A stretch of DNA of 64,000 bases from Paraburkholderia bonniea. GTDB lineage: Bacteria > Pseudomonadota > Gammaproteobacteria > Burkholderiales > Burkholderiaceae. Made by a program: the position numbers and the translations under genes. The notes under the pieces were generated by a model. The model had not been told where the DNA came from, did no database searches, and worked only from the letters and a program-made list of their open reading frames with translations. Each line of letters starts with the position of its first letter. Position 1 is the stretch's first letter. Shown piece by piece: positions 34,371 through 43,514 of this stretch. The stretch covers positions 1,054,001 to 1,118,000 of the forward strand of contig NZ_QPEQ01000001.1 of the NCBI RefSeq assembly GCF_009455625.1, in the 5' to 3' direction.

Positions 34371-34407
34371 AACCACCGTCCATGCAGCGGGCACGGTGGT
34401 TTTTTTT
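34371..34407 (+). terminator. Terminator of the MFS transporter gene
   Basis: AACCACCGT (34371-34379) pairs with ACGGTGGTT (34393-34401), followed by a run of eight T residues. Confidence 0.85.
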
Positions 34408-34621
34408 ACGTCTTAGCAGGCCGTTGAAATACCTCGTGGAACGGTCATCCGGGACGCAGGCGTAAACGGTGAACTGATGTTGTCAAAGAGGGCGAGATGG
34501 AACGGATGCGCGGGCCAGAGGATTCTGCCGAGTAGATGCTCACTGTGTTGAAGCTGGATGATTTCGTGCCTTGGTCATAAAACAATCCCAATTTATGCAA
34601 AGTTATTTCTGGGACGGAACA
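34408..34621. other. Spacer with possible insertion-sequence debris
   Basis: No gene. The sequence next to the TPR gene stop (about 34597-34620, AAAGTTATTTCTGGGACGGA) resembles ends of IS630-type elements as I remember them, but no transposase frame or opposite end is visible, so this remains a guess. Confidence 0.25.
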
Positions 34622-36469
34622 CTAGGCTTCCCGCAGCGCATGCGCCACGGCTTCGACGACCTCAGCCCAGGCTCCGGGCCGGGGCTGGCGCACCAGCCGG
34701 GCGCTGGCGTACCACGGGCTGCGGGAGCTATCGGTGAACCAGCGCCAGTCGGCGGCGAACGGCAGCATCAGCCACAGTGGCACCCGTAAGGTGCCGGTCA
34801 GATGCGCGATGGCGGTATCAATCGAGACCACGCCATCAAGCTGGGCGATGATCGCGGCCGTATCGGCGAAGTCGTGAATATGCCGCTCAAAACGGTGAAA
34901 CGAGGCGGCGCGCTGATGGACGATGAGTGCACTACGTTCGGCATCGCTGAGATTGGGCTGCAGCACGATCCAGTCGATGCCGCTGAGCGCGAATAGCGGC
35001 TCCAGCGCGGCGAGCGGCAGGGAGCGGGTTTCGTGCTGATGGATGTGGCCCGACCAGGCGAGGCCGATTTTGCGCCGGGCCTGGCCGCCGAGTGAGCCGC
35101 GCCATTTGCGCCGGTAGCTGGGCGGGATGCTCAACTGGGCGGTGTGTGGCGGCAGTGTGTCGAGTGTCGTCCCGAGTGCCAGCGGCAGGCTTAGCAGCGG
35201 GCAGTGCCGGTCGGCTACGGGTTGCGGCCCGCCTTGAGCGATCAGCGTCACGCGCCATTGCTGCGCGGCTGGCGCGAGCAGTGGCACTAGCGCGGGCTGG
35301 ACTTCGAGAATCACGTGGCCAGCGCGCTGGGCCGCGAGCGGAACGAAGCGCATGAATTGCAGCGTATCGCCGAAGCCCTGTTCGGCCTGGATCAGCAAGG
35401 TGCGTTGGCCCAGCGGCTCGCCGTGCCAGCGGGGGGAGGGCTGCGGTGCGGTGGGCGCGAGCAGTGCGAGACGCCATTCGTAGCCCGGCAGGCCGCGTTT
35501 GAAGTCGCCTAGCGTGAGTTGCGCCAGTGCGCGGTTGAGATGGGCTGCGGCGTAATCGGGCTCAAGGCGCAATGCCTGATCGAACGCGCGCACCGCGGCG
35601 GCAGGTGCCCCCAGCGCCTGGTGTGTGGTGCCCAGACTGAGCCAGCCCGGGGCGAAGCAGGGCTCAAAGCCAACCGCGCGCTCGAAGTGCGGTAGCGCCT
35701 CGCTGTGCTGTCCGAGTGCCGCCAGCGCATTGCCAAGACCGCGGAGCGCCAGTGGCAAATCGGGCTGCAGCCCGAGGACGGCTTCGAAGGCCTGCACGGC
35801 CTGCTGGTGGTGGCCGGTGGCGTCGAGCGTATTCGCCAGATTGAAATGCGCTGCGATGAATTGCGGCTGCAAGGTGAGCGCGGTGCGGAAATGCTCGATG
35901 GCCAGGCTGGGCTGGTTCAGCGCGTTGAGCGCCATGCCGAGATTGTTATGTGCGCCCGCATGCTGGGGTTGCAGCTCAAGCGCGCGGCGCAACGAGGCGG
36001 CGGCGGCTTCGTGCTGCCCCAGCGCGTGCAGCGCATTGCCCAGATTGTTATGTGACGGCACATCGTTTGGTTGCAGACGAAGCGATTTCTGGAACGCATC
36101 GGCTGCGTCCTCATGACGCCCGATGGCGGCATAAGCATTGCCGAGGTTGTAGTGCGCCAGAGCGAATTCTGGCGCGAGGGTGAGGGCATTGCGAAAGCGT
36201 TCGATGGCCTGCTCGAATTGCCCCATGGCCTTGAGCGCATTGCCTAGATTCAGTTGCAGCGTGGCGTCGTTGGGCCGCAACTGGGCGGCGCGCTGTACCA
36301 GATCTGCGGCGGCGTGATGCTGGCCTTGCTGGTGGTGCAGCACGCCCAGCATATGCAATGCGTCGACGTGCTGCGGGTTGGTGTCGAGCATGGCGCGATA
36401 GCCGCGAGCAGCATCGTCGAGACGGCCGTCACGATGGGCCGCGTAGGCATGCTTGAAAACAGGTTCCAT
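34622..36469 (-). CDS. TPR-repeat protein with C-terminal glycosyltransferase-like domain
   Basis: About 615 residues. The N-terminal 330 residues are nine or so consecutive tetratricopeptide repeats, e.g. PNDATLQLNLGNALKAMGQF, PEFALAHYNLGNAYAAIGRH, PNDVPSHNNLGNALHALGQH. The C-terminal 250 residues form a GT-B-like domain seen in many bacterial TPR glycosyltransferases: LLIQAEQGFGDTLQFMRFVP, KIGLAWSGHIHQHETRSLPL and VVSIDTAIAHLTGTLRVPLW. Substrate and acceptor are unknown; glycosylation of a surface protein or polymer is plausible. The ATG at 36469 has no ribosome binding site (only C-runs), so the true start may differ. Single gene, next to unrelated neighbours. Confidence 0.85.
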   Translation of the reverse strand: MEPVFKHAYAAHRDGRLDDAARGYRAMLDTNPQHVDALHMLGVLHHQQGQHHAAADLVQRAAQLRPNDATLQLNLGNALKAMGQFEQAIERFRNALTLAPEFALAHYNLGNAYAAIGRHEDAADAFQKSLRLQPNDVPSHNNLGNALHALGQHEAAAASLRRALELQPQHAGAHNNLGMALNALNQPSLAIEHFRTALTLQPQFIAAHFNLANTLDATGHHQQAVQAFEAVLGLQPDLPLALRGLGNALAALGQHSEALPHFERAVGFEPCFAPGWLSLGTTHQALGAPAAAVRAFDQALRLEPDYAAAHLNRALAQLTLGDFKRGLPGYEWRLALLAPTAPQPSPRWHGEPLGQRTLLIQAEQGFGDTLQFMRFVPLAAQRAGHVILEVQPALVPLLAPAAQQWRVTLIAQGGPQPVADRHCPLLSLPLALGTTLDTLPPHTAQLSIPPSYRRKWRGSLGGQARRKIGLAWSGHIHQHETRSLPLAALEPLFALSGIDWIVLQPNLSDAERSALIVHQRAASFHRFERHIHDFADTAAIIAQLDGVVSIDTAIAHLTGTLRVPLWLMLPFAADWRWFTDSSRSPWYASARLVRQPRPGAWAEVVEAVAHALREA

Positions 36470-36847
36470 GGGGGGAGGCCAAAAGCGGGGGAGAAACCCC
36501 TGAGCCGCGCATTTTCCCATACTCGGGTGGGGTTTCTGGCCCAGGCTACTGATCGGCGGTATGCTGCTCAGCTTGGGTTGGGCTGCCGCCTGGCCGCCCG
36601 CTATTGTTGTTTTGCTGGTGGCGGGTGGCCAGGCGGATTCACAGAGTGGGTTTGAGCTGGATGATGCTTGCCTGTCTTTGCCAGCTAGCCGCTAGCAGCT
36701 AGCCAGCCCGTAACTGATAACCAGTAAATAACTAACCAATAGCCAATATCAGGAGATGGAGCCGTTCCGTGGTTTTGCTGGGGGCGCTGCAATGGCGCGC
36801 CCGGGCGTCGGTTTGAGAGGACCGTGCGTCATTTCCAGGAGAGCGTC
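36470..36847. other. Divergent spacer with a 16-bp hairpin
   Basis: The outer stem CCGCCTGGCC (36586-36595) pairs with GGCCAGGCGG (36627-36636) and continues with GCCCGC/GCGGGT inside (one G-T pair). Downstream is a cluster of GCTAGC-like elements (36688-36706). No gene is supported. Confidence 0.45.
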
Positions 36848-38623
36848 ATGCCTGTTTGCCCCGATTCTTCGAGCGTGCTGGTGGTGGGTGCGGGTCCTGC
36901 CGGATTGGCTATTGCATTGAGCTTGGCTCGCGCGCGGATTCCCGTGCGCCTGATCGACAAACGGCTAGCGCCCGCCACGCATTCGCGCGCGATTGGCATC
37001 CAGGCGCGCACGCTGGAGCTGCTGGAGCAGCATCGCGTGGTTGAGCCGTTTCTTGAACTGGGCCACCGGGCGCATGCCGTCAATCTGTATTCGCATACCC
37101 ATCGGCTGGCCCGGCTCGATTTCGAGCCGTTGCACACGCGCTATCCCTATCTGCTGTTTCTCGATCAAACAGTCACTGAGCGCTTGCTGAGCGAGCACCT
37201 GGCGACGCTCGGAGTTGAGATCGAGCGTGGCGTTGAACTGATTGAATTTACCCATGGCTCGGCGGGGCTCAGTGCGACGCTGCAGCGTGCTGACGGGCAC
37301 CGCGAAACGCTGCGCCCTGACTATCTGGTAGCGGCGGACGGTGCCCATAGCACGGTGCGGCACCGGCTTGGGCTGGGTTTCGCGGGCAAGACCTTCGAGC
37401 AGACGTTTTTGCTGGCTGATGTACAGGGGCAAACCGAATGGCCGGATGACGAGCTGCATTTGTTTGCTTCCAGCGCGGGTCTGACGGGGTTGTTTCCGCT
37501 GGGTGCGGGGCGCTACCGGATGATTGCCGACCTGCCAGGCGTGCCAGCCCAGGAGACATCCGCGCCGGGAGCAGAGGCATCAGCGTTGTCAATGTCACCA
37601 CTAGCGTCACTAGCCTCATCAACTTCATCCGCATCACCTACCCCACTAGCACCTGACGCCGCGCCGTCCTTCGAGGTCTGTCGCGCGATTGTCGAGCAGC
37701 GAGTGGGCTTTCCGGTGCATTTGACGCAGATGCTGTGGTCGTCGTATTTCCGCGTGAATAGCCGGATGGTTGAGCAGATGCGTAGCGGACGCGTGTTTCT
37801 GGTCGGTGACGCCGCGCACGTGCATAGCCCGGCGGGCGCGCAAGGGATGAACACGGGGATTCAGGAGGCGTTCAATCTGGGCTGGAAGCTGGCACGTGTG
37901 CTGTCTGCCGGGGCACCGGATGCGCTGCTCGATACGTTTCATGCTGAGCGGCATCCGGTTGCGGCCAAAGTGCTGCGACAGAGCAGCGTGATGACGCAAA
38001 TGGCACAGGCTGACCACGGCCCGCTCAAATTGCTGCGCGAGCACGTGATGCCGCTGCTGGCCAGTTTTGGGCCGCTGCGTGATGCCGCGCGTGCGATGGT
38101 GAGCGAACTGGCGGTGCGCTACCGTCATAGCCCGCTCACGCTGGAGCGGATGCTCGATGGCGGGGCTCGTGCGGGTGAGCGGGCTCCGGATGCCAATGTG
38201 CATGTGCTGGATGGGCCATTAGGCGTGGCACCGGGCAGCGCCCGTCTGTATGAGCTGCATGATCCCGCCTGGTTTTCGCTGTGGTTGCTGGTGGAGCCGA
38301 CGCCGCAGGTTTCGCTCGAAGGGGATGCGTCGCTGGCCGTGCTTGATCCGGCGTTGAAGTGGCTGGTAGCTGGGCTCGAACCCTGGCTGTCTGGCGCGCT
38401 GCGGGTGTGGTGTGTGACGGATGCGCCAGAACCCGGCATGCCATCGCTGACCGAAGCGTATGGGCAAACGCGTCCAGCGTTTTATCTGGTGCGCCCCGAT
38501 GGCTATATCTGCGCGCGTGGCCGCCCGGGCCCGGATCTGGAAGCCGTGCTGCGCCATAGCGAAACCTGGTTCACGGCGGCTTCGGTGGCGGCGGTGGCGT
38601 CAGCTGCGACGGATGAGCGGTGA
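36848..38623 (+). CDS. FAD-dependent aromatic-ring monooxygenase (PHBH fold)
   Basis: A 591-residue flavoprotein hydroxylase of the type that oxidises phenols or related aromatics with NAD(P)H and O2. FAD motifs are complete: GxGxxG in VLVVGAGPAGLAIALSLARA, the DG motif in VAADGAHSTVRHRLG, and the GD motif in VFLVGDAAHVHSPAGAQGMN. A thioredoxin-like C-terminal domain (from about 450) is as in MhpA or phenol 2-monooxygenases. An insertion at about residues 236-275 is low-complexity Ser/Ala/Pro/Leu (MSPLASLASSTSSASPTPLA). AGGAG lies 6 bases before the ATG. No other aromatic-degradation gene is adjacent, so the substrate is unknown. Confidence 0.88.
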   Translation: MPVCPDSSSVLVVGAGPAGLAIALSLARARIPVRLIDKRLAPATHSRAIGIQARTLELLEQHRVVEPFLELGHRAHAVNLYSHTHRLARLDFEPLHTRYPYLLFLDQTVTERLLSEHLATLGVEIERGVELIEFTHGSAGLSATLQRADGHRETLRPDYLVAADGAHSTVRHRLGLGFAGKTFEQTFLLADVQGQTEWPDDELHLFASSAGLTGLFPLGAGRYRMIADLPGVPAQETSAPGAEASALSMSPLASLASSTSSASPTPLAPDAAPSFEVCRAIVEQRVGFPVHLTQMLWSSYFRVNSRMVEQMRSGRVFLVGDAAHVHSPAGAQGMNTGIQEAFNLGWKLARVLSAGAPDALLDTFHAERHPVAAKVLRQSSVMTQMAQADHGPLKLLREHVMPLLASFGPLRDAARAMVSELAVRYRHSPLTLERMLDGGARAGERAPDANVHVLDGPLGVAPGSARLYELHDPAWFSLWLLVEPTPQVSLEGDASLAVLDPALKWLVAGLEPWLSGALRVWCVTDAPEPGMPSLTEAYGQTRPAFYLVRPDGYICARGRPGPDLEAVLRHSETWFTAASVAAVASAATDER

Positions 38624-38624
38624 T

Positions 38625-38722
38625 GAATAACTGGCGGCGAATGGGCGGTGGCGAATGAGCGGCGACGAATGGGCGGCGACGAATAACCAGCGGCGAATGA
38701 CCACCAACGAATGACCACCAAT
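38625..38722. repeat. Degenerate minisatellite: seven copies of a 14-bp unit
   Basis: Seven units in register, consensus GAATGRGCGGCGAC; examples GAATGGGCGGTGGC (38639), GAATGAGCGGCGAC (38653), GAATGGGCGGCGAC (38667), GAATGACCACCAAC (38695). It starts directly after the monooxygenase stop codon and ends 8 bp before the fdsD stop codon, filling the whole convergent spacer. Confidence 0.85.
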
Positions 38723-38730
38723 AAATAAGC

Positions 38731-38967
38731 TCAGGCGGCAGGCGTCAGTTCGTTGCGGTATTGCAGCAGCGCTTGCCTGACGCTGCTGGAGAGTGCGGCG
38801 GCGCGTTCCGGCGTGTCGAGCGTGGCGAGCAGGGTGCGCCGCATACGCGGCTCCCAGAAGCGGCGTATGTGATCGGCGATGCCCGCGAGTGCTTCGTCGC
38901 GCGTGGGCATCGAGTCGAAAAACTGGCCGATCTGGTTCGCCATCTGAATCAGGTTCTGCTCATTCAT
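38731..38967 (-). CDS. fdsD: NAD-dependent formate dehydrogenase, delta subunit
   Basis: The small accessory subunit of the soluble molybdenum-containing formate dehydrogenase. The 78-residue product starts MNEQNLIQMANQIGQFFDSM and contains HIRRFWEPRMRRTLLA, the recognisable FdsD pattern; its role is in cofactor handling or assembly. The ATG at 38967 lies inside the last codons of fdsA (8-nt overlap), indicating translational coupling; the frame is open further upstream but that part is shadow. In the reference Cupriavidus operon fdsC stands between fdsA and fdsD; here it is absent. Confidence 0.92.
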   Translation of the reverse strand: MNEQNLIQMANQIGQFFDSMPTRDEALAGIADHIRRFWEPRMRRTLLATLDTPERAAALSSSVRQALLQYRNELTPAA

Positions 38968-41941
38968 GACGCTCACCAGTGGTTTCGAGGGTTTCGAGGC
39001 TGAGCGGCCCGCGCTGCGCGAGCCGCAGCAAATCCAGCTGCTGGCTGTTAAAGCGGGAGTAATCCTGCTGCCATTGCGAGGGTTGTTCAACTGGCATCAC
39101 CTGCACGGCGGTGACTTTGTATTCCGGGCAGTTGGTGGCCCAGTCAGAGCTGTCGGTGGTAATCACGTTCGCGCCAGATTCCGGAAAGTGGAACGTCGTA
39201 TACACCACCCCCGGTTGCATGCGCTCGGTTACCTGCGCACGCAGCACGGTGTGCCCCGCGCGCGATTCGATGCCCACCCAGTCGCCATTTTTGATGCCGC
39301 GTTCTTCGGCATCGTGCGGATGCAGCTCCAGCCGGTCTTCGTCATGCCAGCGCGAATTTTCGGTGCGGCGAGTCTGCGCGCCGACGTTGTACTGCGACAG
39401 GATGCGGCCGGTGGTCAGCAGGAGCGGGAAGCGTCGCGTGACTTTCTCCGGAGAGGCGATGAACTTCGTGATGATGAATTTGCCAAGGCCGCGCGCAAAC
39501 GTGTCGACGTGCATCGTCGGTGTGCCCGCTGGCGCGGCGTCGTTGCAGGGCCATTGCAGGCTGCCGAGCGCGTCGAGCCGCGCATACGAGACGCCATGGA
39601 AGCTCGGCGTGAGACGCGCGATTTCATCCATGATCGCGGCGGGATGGGCGTAGTCCATCTCGTAGCCAAGCGCTTGCGCCAGTTGCAGCGTGACTTCCCA
39701 GTCGGCGTAGCCCGCTAGCGGTGGCATGACGCGGCGCACGCGTGAAATACGACGCTCCGCGTTGGTGAAGGTGCCGTCTTTTTCGAGGAATGATGAGCCA
39801 GGTAAAAACACGTGCGCGTACTTCGCGGTTTCGTTCAGGAAGATGTCCTGCACCACGATGCATTCCATGGCCGATAGTGCGGCGGCGACGTGATGCGTAT
39901 TCGGATCGGACTGCACGATGTCTTCGCCCTGACAGTAGAGGCCGAGGAAGCTGCCATGCAGTGCGGCATCAAACATGTTCGGAATGCGCAGGCCGGGTTC
40001 GGGTTGCAGCGTGACTTGCCATGCTGCTTCGAATAGCGCGCGAGTGGTGGCGTCGCTGATATGGCGGTAGCCCGGTAGTTCGTGGGGAAACGAGCCCATG
40101 TCGCATGAGCCTTGCACGTTGTTCTGGCCGCGCAGGGGGTTCACGCCGACTCCTTCGCGGCCGAGATTGCCGGTCGCCATCGCCAGGTTGGCGATTCCCA
40201 TCACGGTGGTGGAGCCTTGCGCGTGCTCGGTAACGCCAAGGCCGTAATAGATCGCGGCGTTGCCGCCCGTGGCATAGAGCCGCGCGGCGGCCCGTACTTC
40301 GCTAGCGGGCACGCCCGTGAGGCTGGCGCTGGCTTCCGGGGCGTTTTCCGGCTGGGCGGCGAACGCGCGCCAGGCGTCGAACGCATGCGGCTCACAGCGG
40401 CTGGCGATAAACGCTTCGTCCAGCAACCCCTCGGTGACGATCACATGCGCCAGCGCATTGACGATGGCGACGTTGGTACCCGGGCGCAACTGCAAATGGT
40501 GCGTGGCCCGCACATGCGGGGTATCGACCAGATCAATCCGGCGCGGGTCGATCACGATCAGCTTCGCGCCTTGCCGGACCCGGCGCTTCAGGCGCGAGCC
40601 GAAGACGGGATGGCCATCAGTGGGGTTGGCCCCCATCACGAGGATCACGTCAGCCTGATCGACCGAGGCAAAGGTTTGCGTGCCGGCGGATTCGCCGAGC
40701 GTGGTTTTCAGTCCATAGCCAGTGGGCGAATGGCACACGCGCGCACAGGTATCGACGTTGTTGTTGCCGAACGCAGCGCGCACCAGTTTTTGCACCAGAT
40801 AAGTTTCTTCGTTGGTGCAGCGCGATGAGGTGATGCCGCCAATCGAGTCGCGTCCATGCGCGGCCTGGATGCGGCGAAACTCGCTGGCGGCGTGGGTGAT
40901 GGCTTCATGCCAGCTGACTTCGCGCCATGGGTCAGTGATCTTGGCGCGAATCATCGGTTTGGTGATGCGGTCTTTGTGCGTCGCATAGCCCCATGCAAAG
41001 CGTCCCTTGACACACGCGTGGCCTTCATTGGCCTGACCGTTCTTGTGCGGCACCATGCGCACCACCTGGCTGCCTTTCATCTGGGCTTCGAATGAGCAGC
41101 CCACGCCGCAATAGGCGCAGGTGGTTACGACGGAGTGTTCCGGCTGGCCCAGCATGACGACGGTTTTTTCCTGCAGCGTGGCAGTGGGGCAGGCGGCGAC
41201 GCAGGCACCGCACGAGACGCATTCCGATGCCATGAAGGGCTGGTTCTCGCTGGCGGCGACGCGCGCGGCAAAGCCCCGTCCCGCGATGGTGAGCGCGAAG
41301 GTGCCTTGAGTTTCCTCGCAGGCGCGCACGCAGCGGTTGCAGACGATGCATTTCGAGGGATCGTAGGTGAAGTACGGGTTGGATTCGTCTTTGGCTGTCT
41401 CAAGATGGTTCGCGCCATTGAAGCCGTAGCGCACTTCACGCAGCCCCGTGACACCTGCCATGTCCTGCAGTTCGCAGTCGCCGTTAGCCGGGCAGGTGAG
41501 GCAGTCGAGTGGATGGTCCGAGATATAAAGCTCCATCACATTGCGGCGTAACGTTTGCAGGCGCGGGCTTTGGGTGCGCACTTTCATGCCCGGTTCCACA
41601 GGGGTGGTGCAGGACGCCGGATAGCCGCGCTTGCCCTCGATTTCCACCAGGCACAGACGGCAGGAGCCGAAAGGTTCGAGCGAATCGGTCGCGCACAGTT
41701 TCGGCAGGTTCACGCCTGCTTCGATGGCCGCGCGCATGACCGAGGTGCCTGGCGCGACGCTGATCGCGCGGCCGTCGATGTCGAGGGTGATGCTCGCCTC
41801 ACCTGGGCGGCGTGGTGTGCCGTAATCGGTGTTGTCAAATGCTGCGGGTGTGGGCGCGGTTGCGGCGGCACGGCAGGCGCAGTGGCCTGAGCCGCAGGCG
41901 CTGGAAGTGGAGTTGGAGATCGTGGAGGTGGCGTCGGACAT
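38960..41941 (-). CDS. fdsA: NAD-dependent formate dehydrogenase, alpha (catalytic) subunit
   Basis: Oxidises formate to CO2 at a bis-MGD molybdenum or tungsten centre in the cytoplasm. The 993-residue product has, in order, a 2Fe-2S ferredoxin-like domain (FGSCRLCLVEIEGKRGYPAS), a His/Cys 4Fe-4S site (HPLDCLTCPANGDCELQ), two 4Fe-4S motifs (CIVCNRCVRACEE and CVSCGACVAACPTA), the cluster next to the active site (CAYCGVGCSFEAQ) and the bis-MGD domain. The metal ligand is the cysteine in DTCARVCHSPTGYG, not selenocysteine. The start at 41941 follows GGAG by 6 bases. Third gene of fdsGBAD, 13 bp after fdsB. Confidence 0.96.
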   Translation of the reverse strand: MSDATSTISNSTSSACGSGHCACRAAATAPTPAAFDNTDYGTPRRPGEASITLDIDGRAISVAPGTSVMRAAIEAGVNLPKLCATDSLEPFGSCRLCLVEIEGKRGYPASCTTPVEPGMKVRTQSPRLQTLRRNVMELYISDHPLDCLTCPANGDCELQDMAGVTGLREVRYGFNGANHLETAKDESNPYFTYDPSKCIVCNRCVRACEETQGTFALTIAGRGFAARVAASENQPFMASECVSCGACVAACPTATLQEKTVVMLGQPEHSVVTTCAYCGVGCSFEAQMKGSQVVRMVPHKNGQANEGHACVKGRFAWGYATHKDRITKPMIRAKITDPWREVSWHEAITHAASEFRRIQAAHGRDSIGGITSSRCTNEETYLVQKLVRAAFGNNNVDTCARVCHSPTGYGLKTTLGESAGTQTFASVDQADVILVMGANPTDGHPVFGSRLKRRVRQGAKLIVIDPRRIDLVDTPHVRATHHLQLRPGTNVAIVNALAHVIVTEGLLDEAFIASRCEPHAFDAWRAFAAQPENAPEASASLTGVPASEVRAAARLYATGGNAAIYYGLGVTEHAQGSTTVMGIANLAMATGNLGREGVGVNPLRGQNNVQGSCDMGSFPHELPGYRHISDATTRALFEAAWQVTLQPEPGLRIPNMFDAALHGSFLGLYCQGEDIVQSDPNTHHVAAALSAMECIVVQDIFLNETAKYAHVFLPGSSFLEKDGTFTNAERRISRVRRVMPPLAGYADWEVTLQLAQALGYEMDYAHPAAIMDEIARLTPSFHGVSYARLDALGSLQWPCNDAAPAGTPTMHVDTFARGLGKFIITKFIASPEKVTRRFPLLLTTGRILSQYNVGAQTRRTENSRWHDEDRLELHPHDAEERGIKNGDWVGIESRAGHTVLRAQVTERMQPGVVYTTFHFPESGANVITTDSSDWATNCPEYKVTAVQVMPVEQPSQWQQDYSRFNSQQLDLLRLAQRGPLSLETLETTGERHE

Positions 41942-41954
41942 GGGGGCTCCAGAG

Positions 41955-43514
41955 TCAGGCAGCCGCCGCGCGTGACGCGGCAGGTTCAAGACCGAAATCT
42001 TCGGGGTAATGCTCGAGTGCGGAGAGCACCGGATAAGGCGTCATGCCGCCCATCGCGCATAACGAGCCAGCCGTCATCGTGTCGCACAGGTCGCGCAGCA
42101 ATTGCACCTGCTTCGCGGAGGTATCGCCACGACGGATTTGCGCGATGACTTCGACGCCACGAGTCGAGCCGATCCGGCACGGGGTGCACTTGCCGCACGA
42201 TTCGAGCGCGCAAAAATGCATCGCGTACTGGGCCAGATCAGCGAGATTCGCCGTGTCGTCGTGGAGCACGATCCCGCCATGGCCGACGACCGCGCCCACT
42301 GCGCTATACGCTTCGTAATCCAGAGGGAGATCCCACTGCTCCGGTGGCACATACGCGCCAAGCGGGCCGCCCACCTGAACCGCACGCACCGGCCGGCCGT
42401 TGGCCGTGCCAGCGCCGAAGTCGAACATCAGCTCGCGCAGCGTCACACCAAACGCCAGTTCAACCAGACCGCCATGACGCACGTTGCCCGCTAGCTGAAA
42501 CGGCAGCGTGCCGCGCGAGCGCCCCATGCCGAAGTCGCGGTAGAACGCCGCGCCACGGGCAAAGATGAGCGGCACCGTGGCGAGCGTAATCACGTTATTG
42601 ATGACGGTTGGCTGGCCATGCAAACCAGCCAGCGCGGGCACGGGCGGCTTGGCGCGCACGATGCCGCGTTTGCCTTCGAGAGACTCCAGCAGCGCGGTTT
42701 CTTCGCCGCAGACGTAGGCACCTGCGCCTTTAGCGACCTGCAGCGTGAAGCGATGTGCCGAGCCCAGGATCTGCTCACCGAGCCAGCCCGCGGCATGCGC
42801 TTGGGCGATGGCCGCTTCGAGCGTGGCGATGGCGTGTGGATATTCGCTGCGCACGTAGATGTAGCCTTGCGTCGCGCCAGTTACGAGCGCCGCGATCAGC
42901 ATTCCTTCGATCAGCACGAACGGATCGCTTTCCATAATCAGGCGATCAGAAAACGTGCCGGAGTCGCCTTCGTCAGCGTTACACACGATGTATTTCTGCG
43001 CGGCGGGTGCGTCGCGCACGGTGCGCCATTTGATCCCGGCCGGAAACGCAGCTCCACCCCGGCCGCGCAAGCCAGATTCGATCAGCGCCGCGATAGCGTC
43101 GGCGCCATCCATCGCCAACGCTTGCTTTAGGCCCGCGAGACCACCGTGCGCCAGATAGTCATCGAGCGAGAGCGGATCAGTCAGGCCGATGCGAGCGAAG
43201 GTGAGACGCTGCTGACGTTTTAGATAGGGCAACTCGTCTACCAGGCCGACATTGCGCGGATGCGGGTTGCCCGTCAGAAAGCCCGCGTCGAAGAGCGTGC
43301 TGATGTCGTCGAGTTCAACGTTGGCGTAGCCAATGCGCCCAGCGGAAGTGACGACTTCGAGCAGCGGCTCAAGCCAGAACAGTCCGCGCGAGCCGTTGCG
43401 CACCAGATCAAGCGTCAGGCCGCGCTGGGCTGCTTCACGAGTGAGCGCTTGCGCCAGCGCATCGGCACCTAGCGCTAGCGCGGCTGAATCGCGCGGAAGG
43501 TAGAGGCGTGTCAT
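41955..43514 (-). CDS. fdsB: NAD-dependent formate dehydrogenase, beta subunit
   Basis: The diaphorase subunit, a NuoE/NuoF-type protein that carries FMN and passes electrons to NAD+. The 519-residue product has a thioredoxin-like ferredoxin N-domain without obvious cluster cysteines, then the NADH/FMN-binding region (GLRGRGGAAFPAGIKW, YIVCNADEGDSGTFSDR, GAYVCGEETALLESLEG) and the 4Fe-4S motif ESCGKCTPCRIGSTRG. It overlaps fdsG by 4 bases (ATGA type), the usual coupling within the operon. Confidence 0.96.
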   Translation of the reverse strand: MTRLYLPRDSAALALGADALAQALTREAAQRGLTLDLVRNGSRGLFWLEPLLEVVTSAGRIGYANVELDDISTLFDAGFLTGNPHPRNVGLVDELPYLKRQQRLTFARIGLTDPLSLDDYLAHGGLAGLKQALAMDGADAIAALIESGLRGRGGAAFPAGIKWRTVRDAPAAQKYIVCNADEGDSGTFSDRLIMESDPFVLIEGMLIAALVTGATQGYIYVRSEYPHAIATLEAAIAQAHAAGWLGEQILGSAHRFTLQVAKGAGAYVCGEETALLESLEGKRGIVRAKPPVPALAGLHGQPTVINNVITLATVPLIFARGAAFYRDFGMGRSRGTLPFQLAGNVRHGGLVELAFGVTLRELMFDFGAGTANGRPVRAVQVGGPLGAYVPPEQWDLPLDYEAYSAVGAVVGHGGIVLHDDTANLADLAQYAMHFCALESCGKCTPCRIGSTRGVEVIAQIRRGDTSAKQVQLLRDLCDTMTAGSLCAMGGMTPYPVLSALEHYPEDFGLEPAASRAAAA

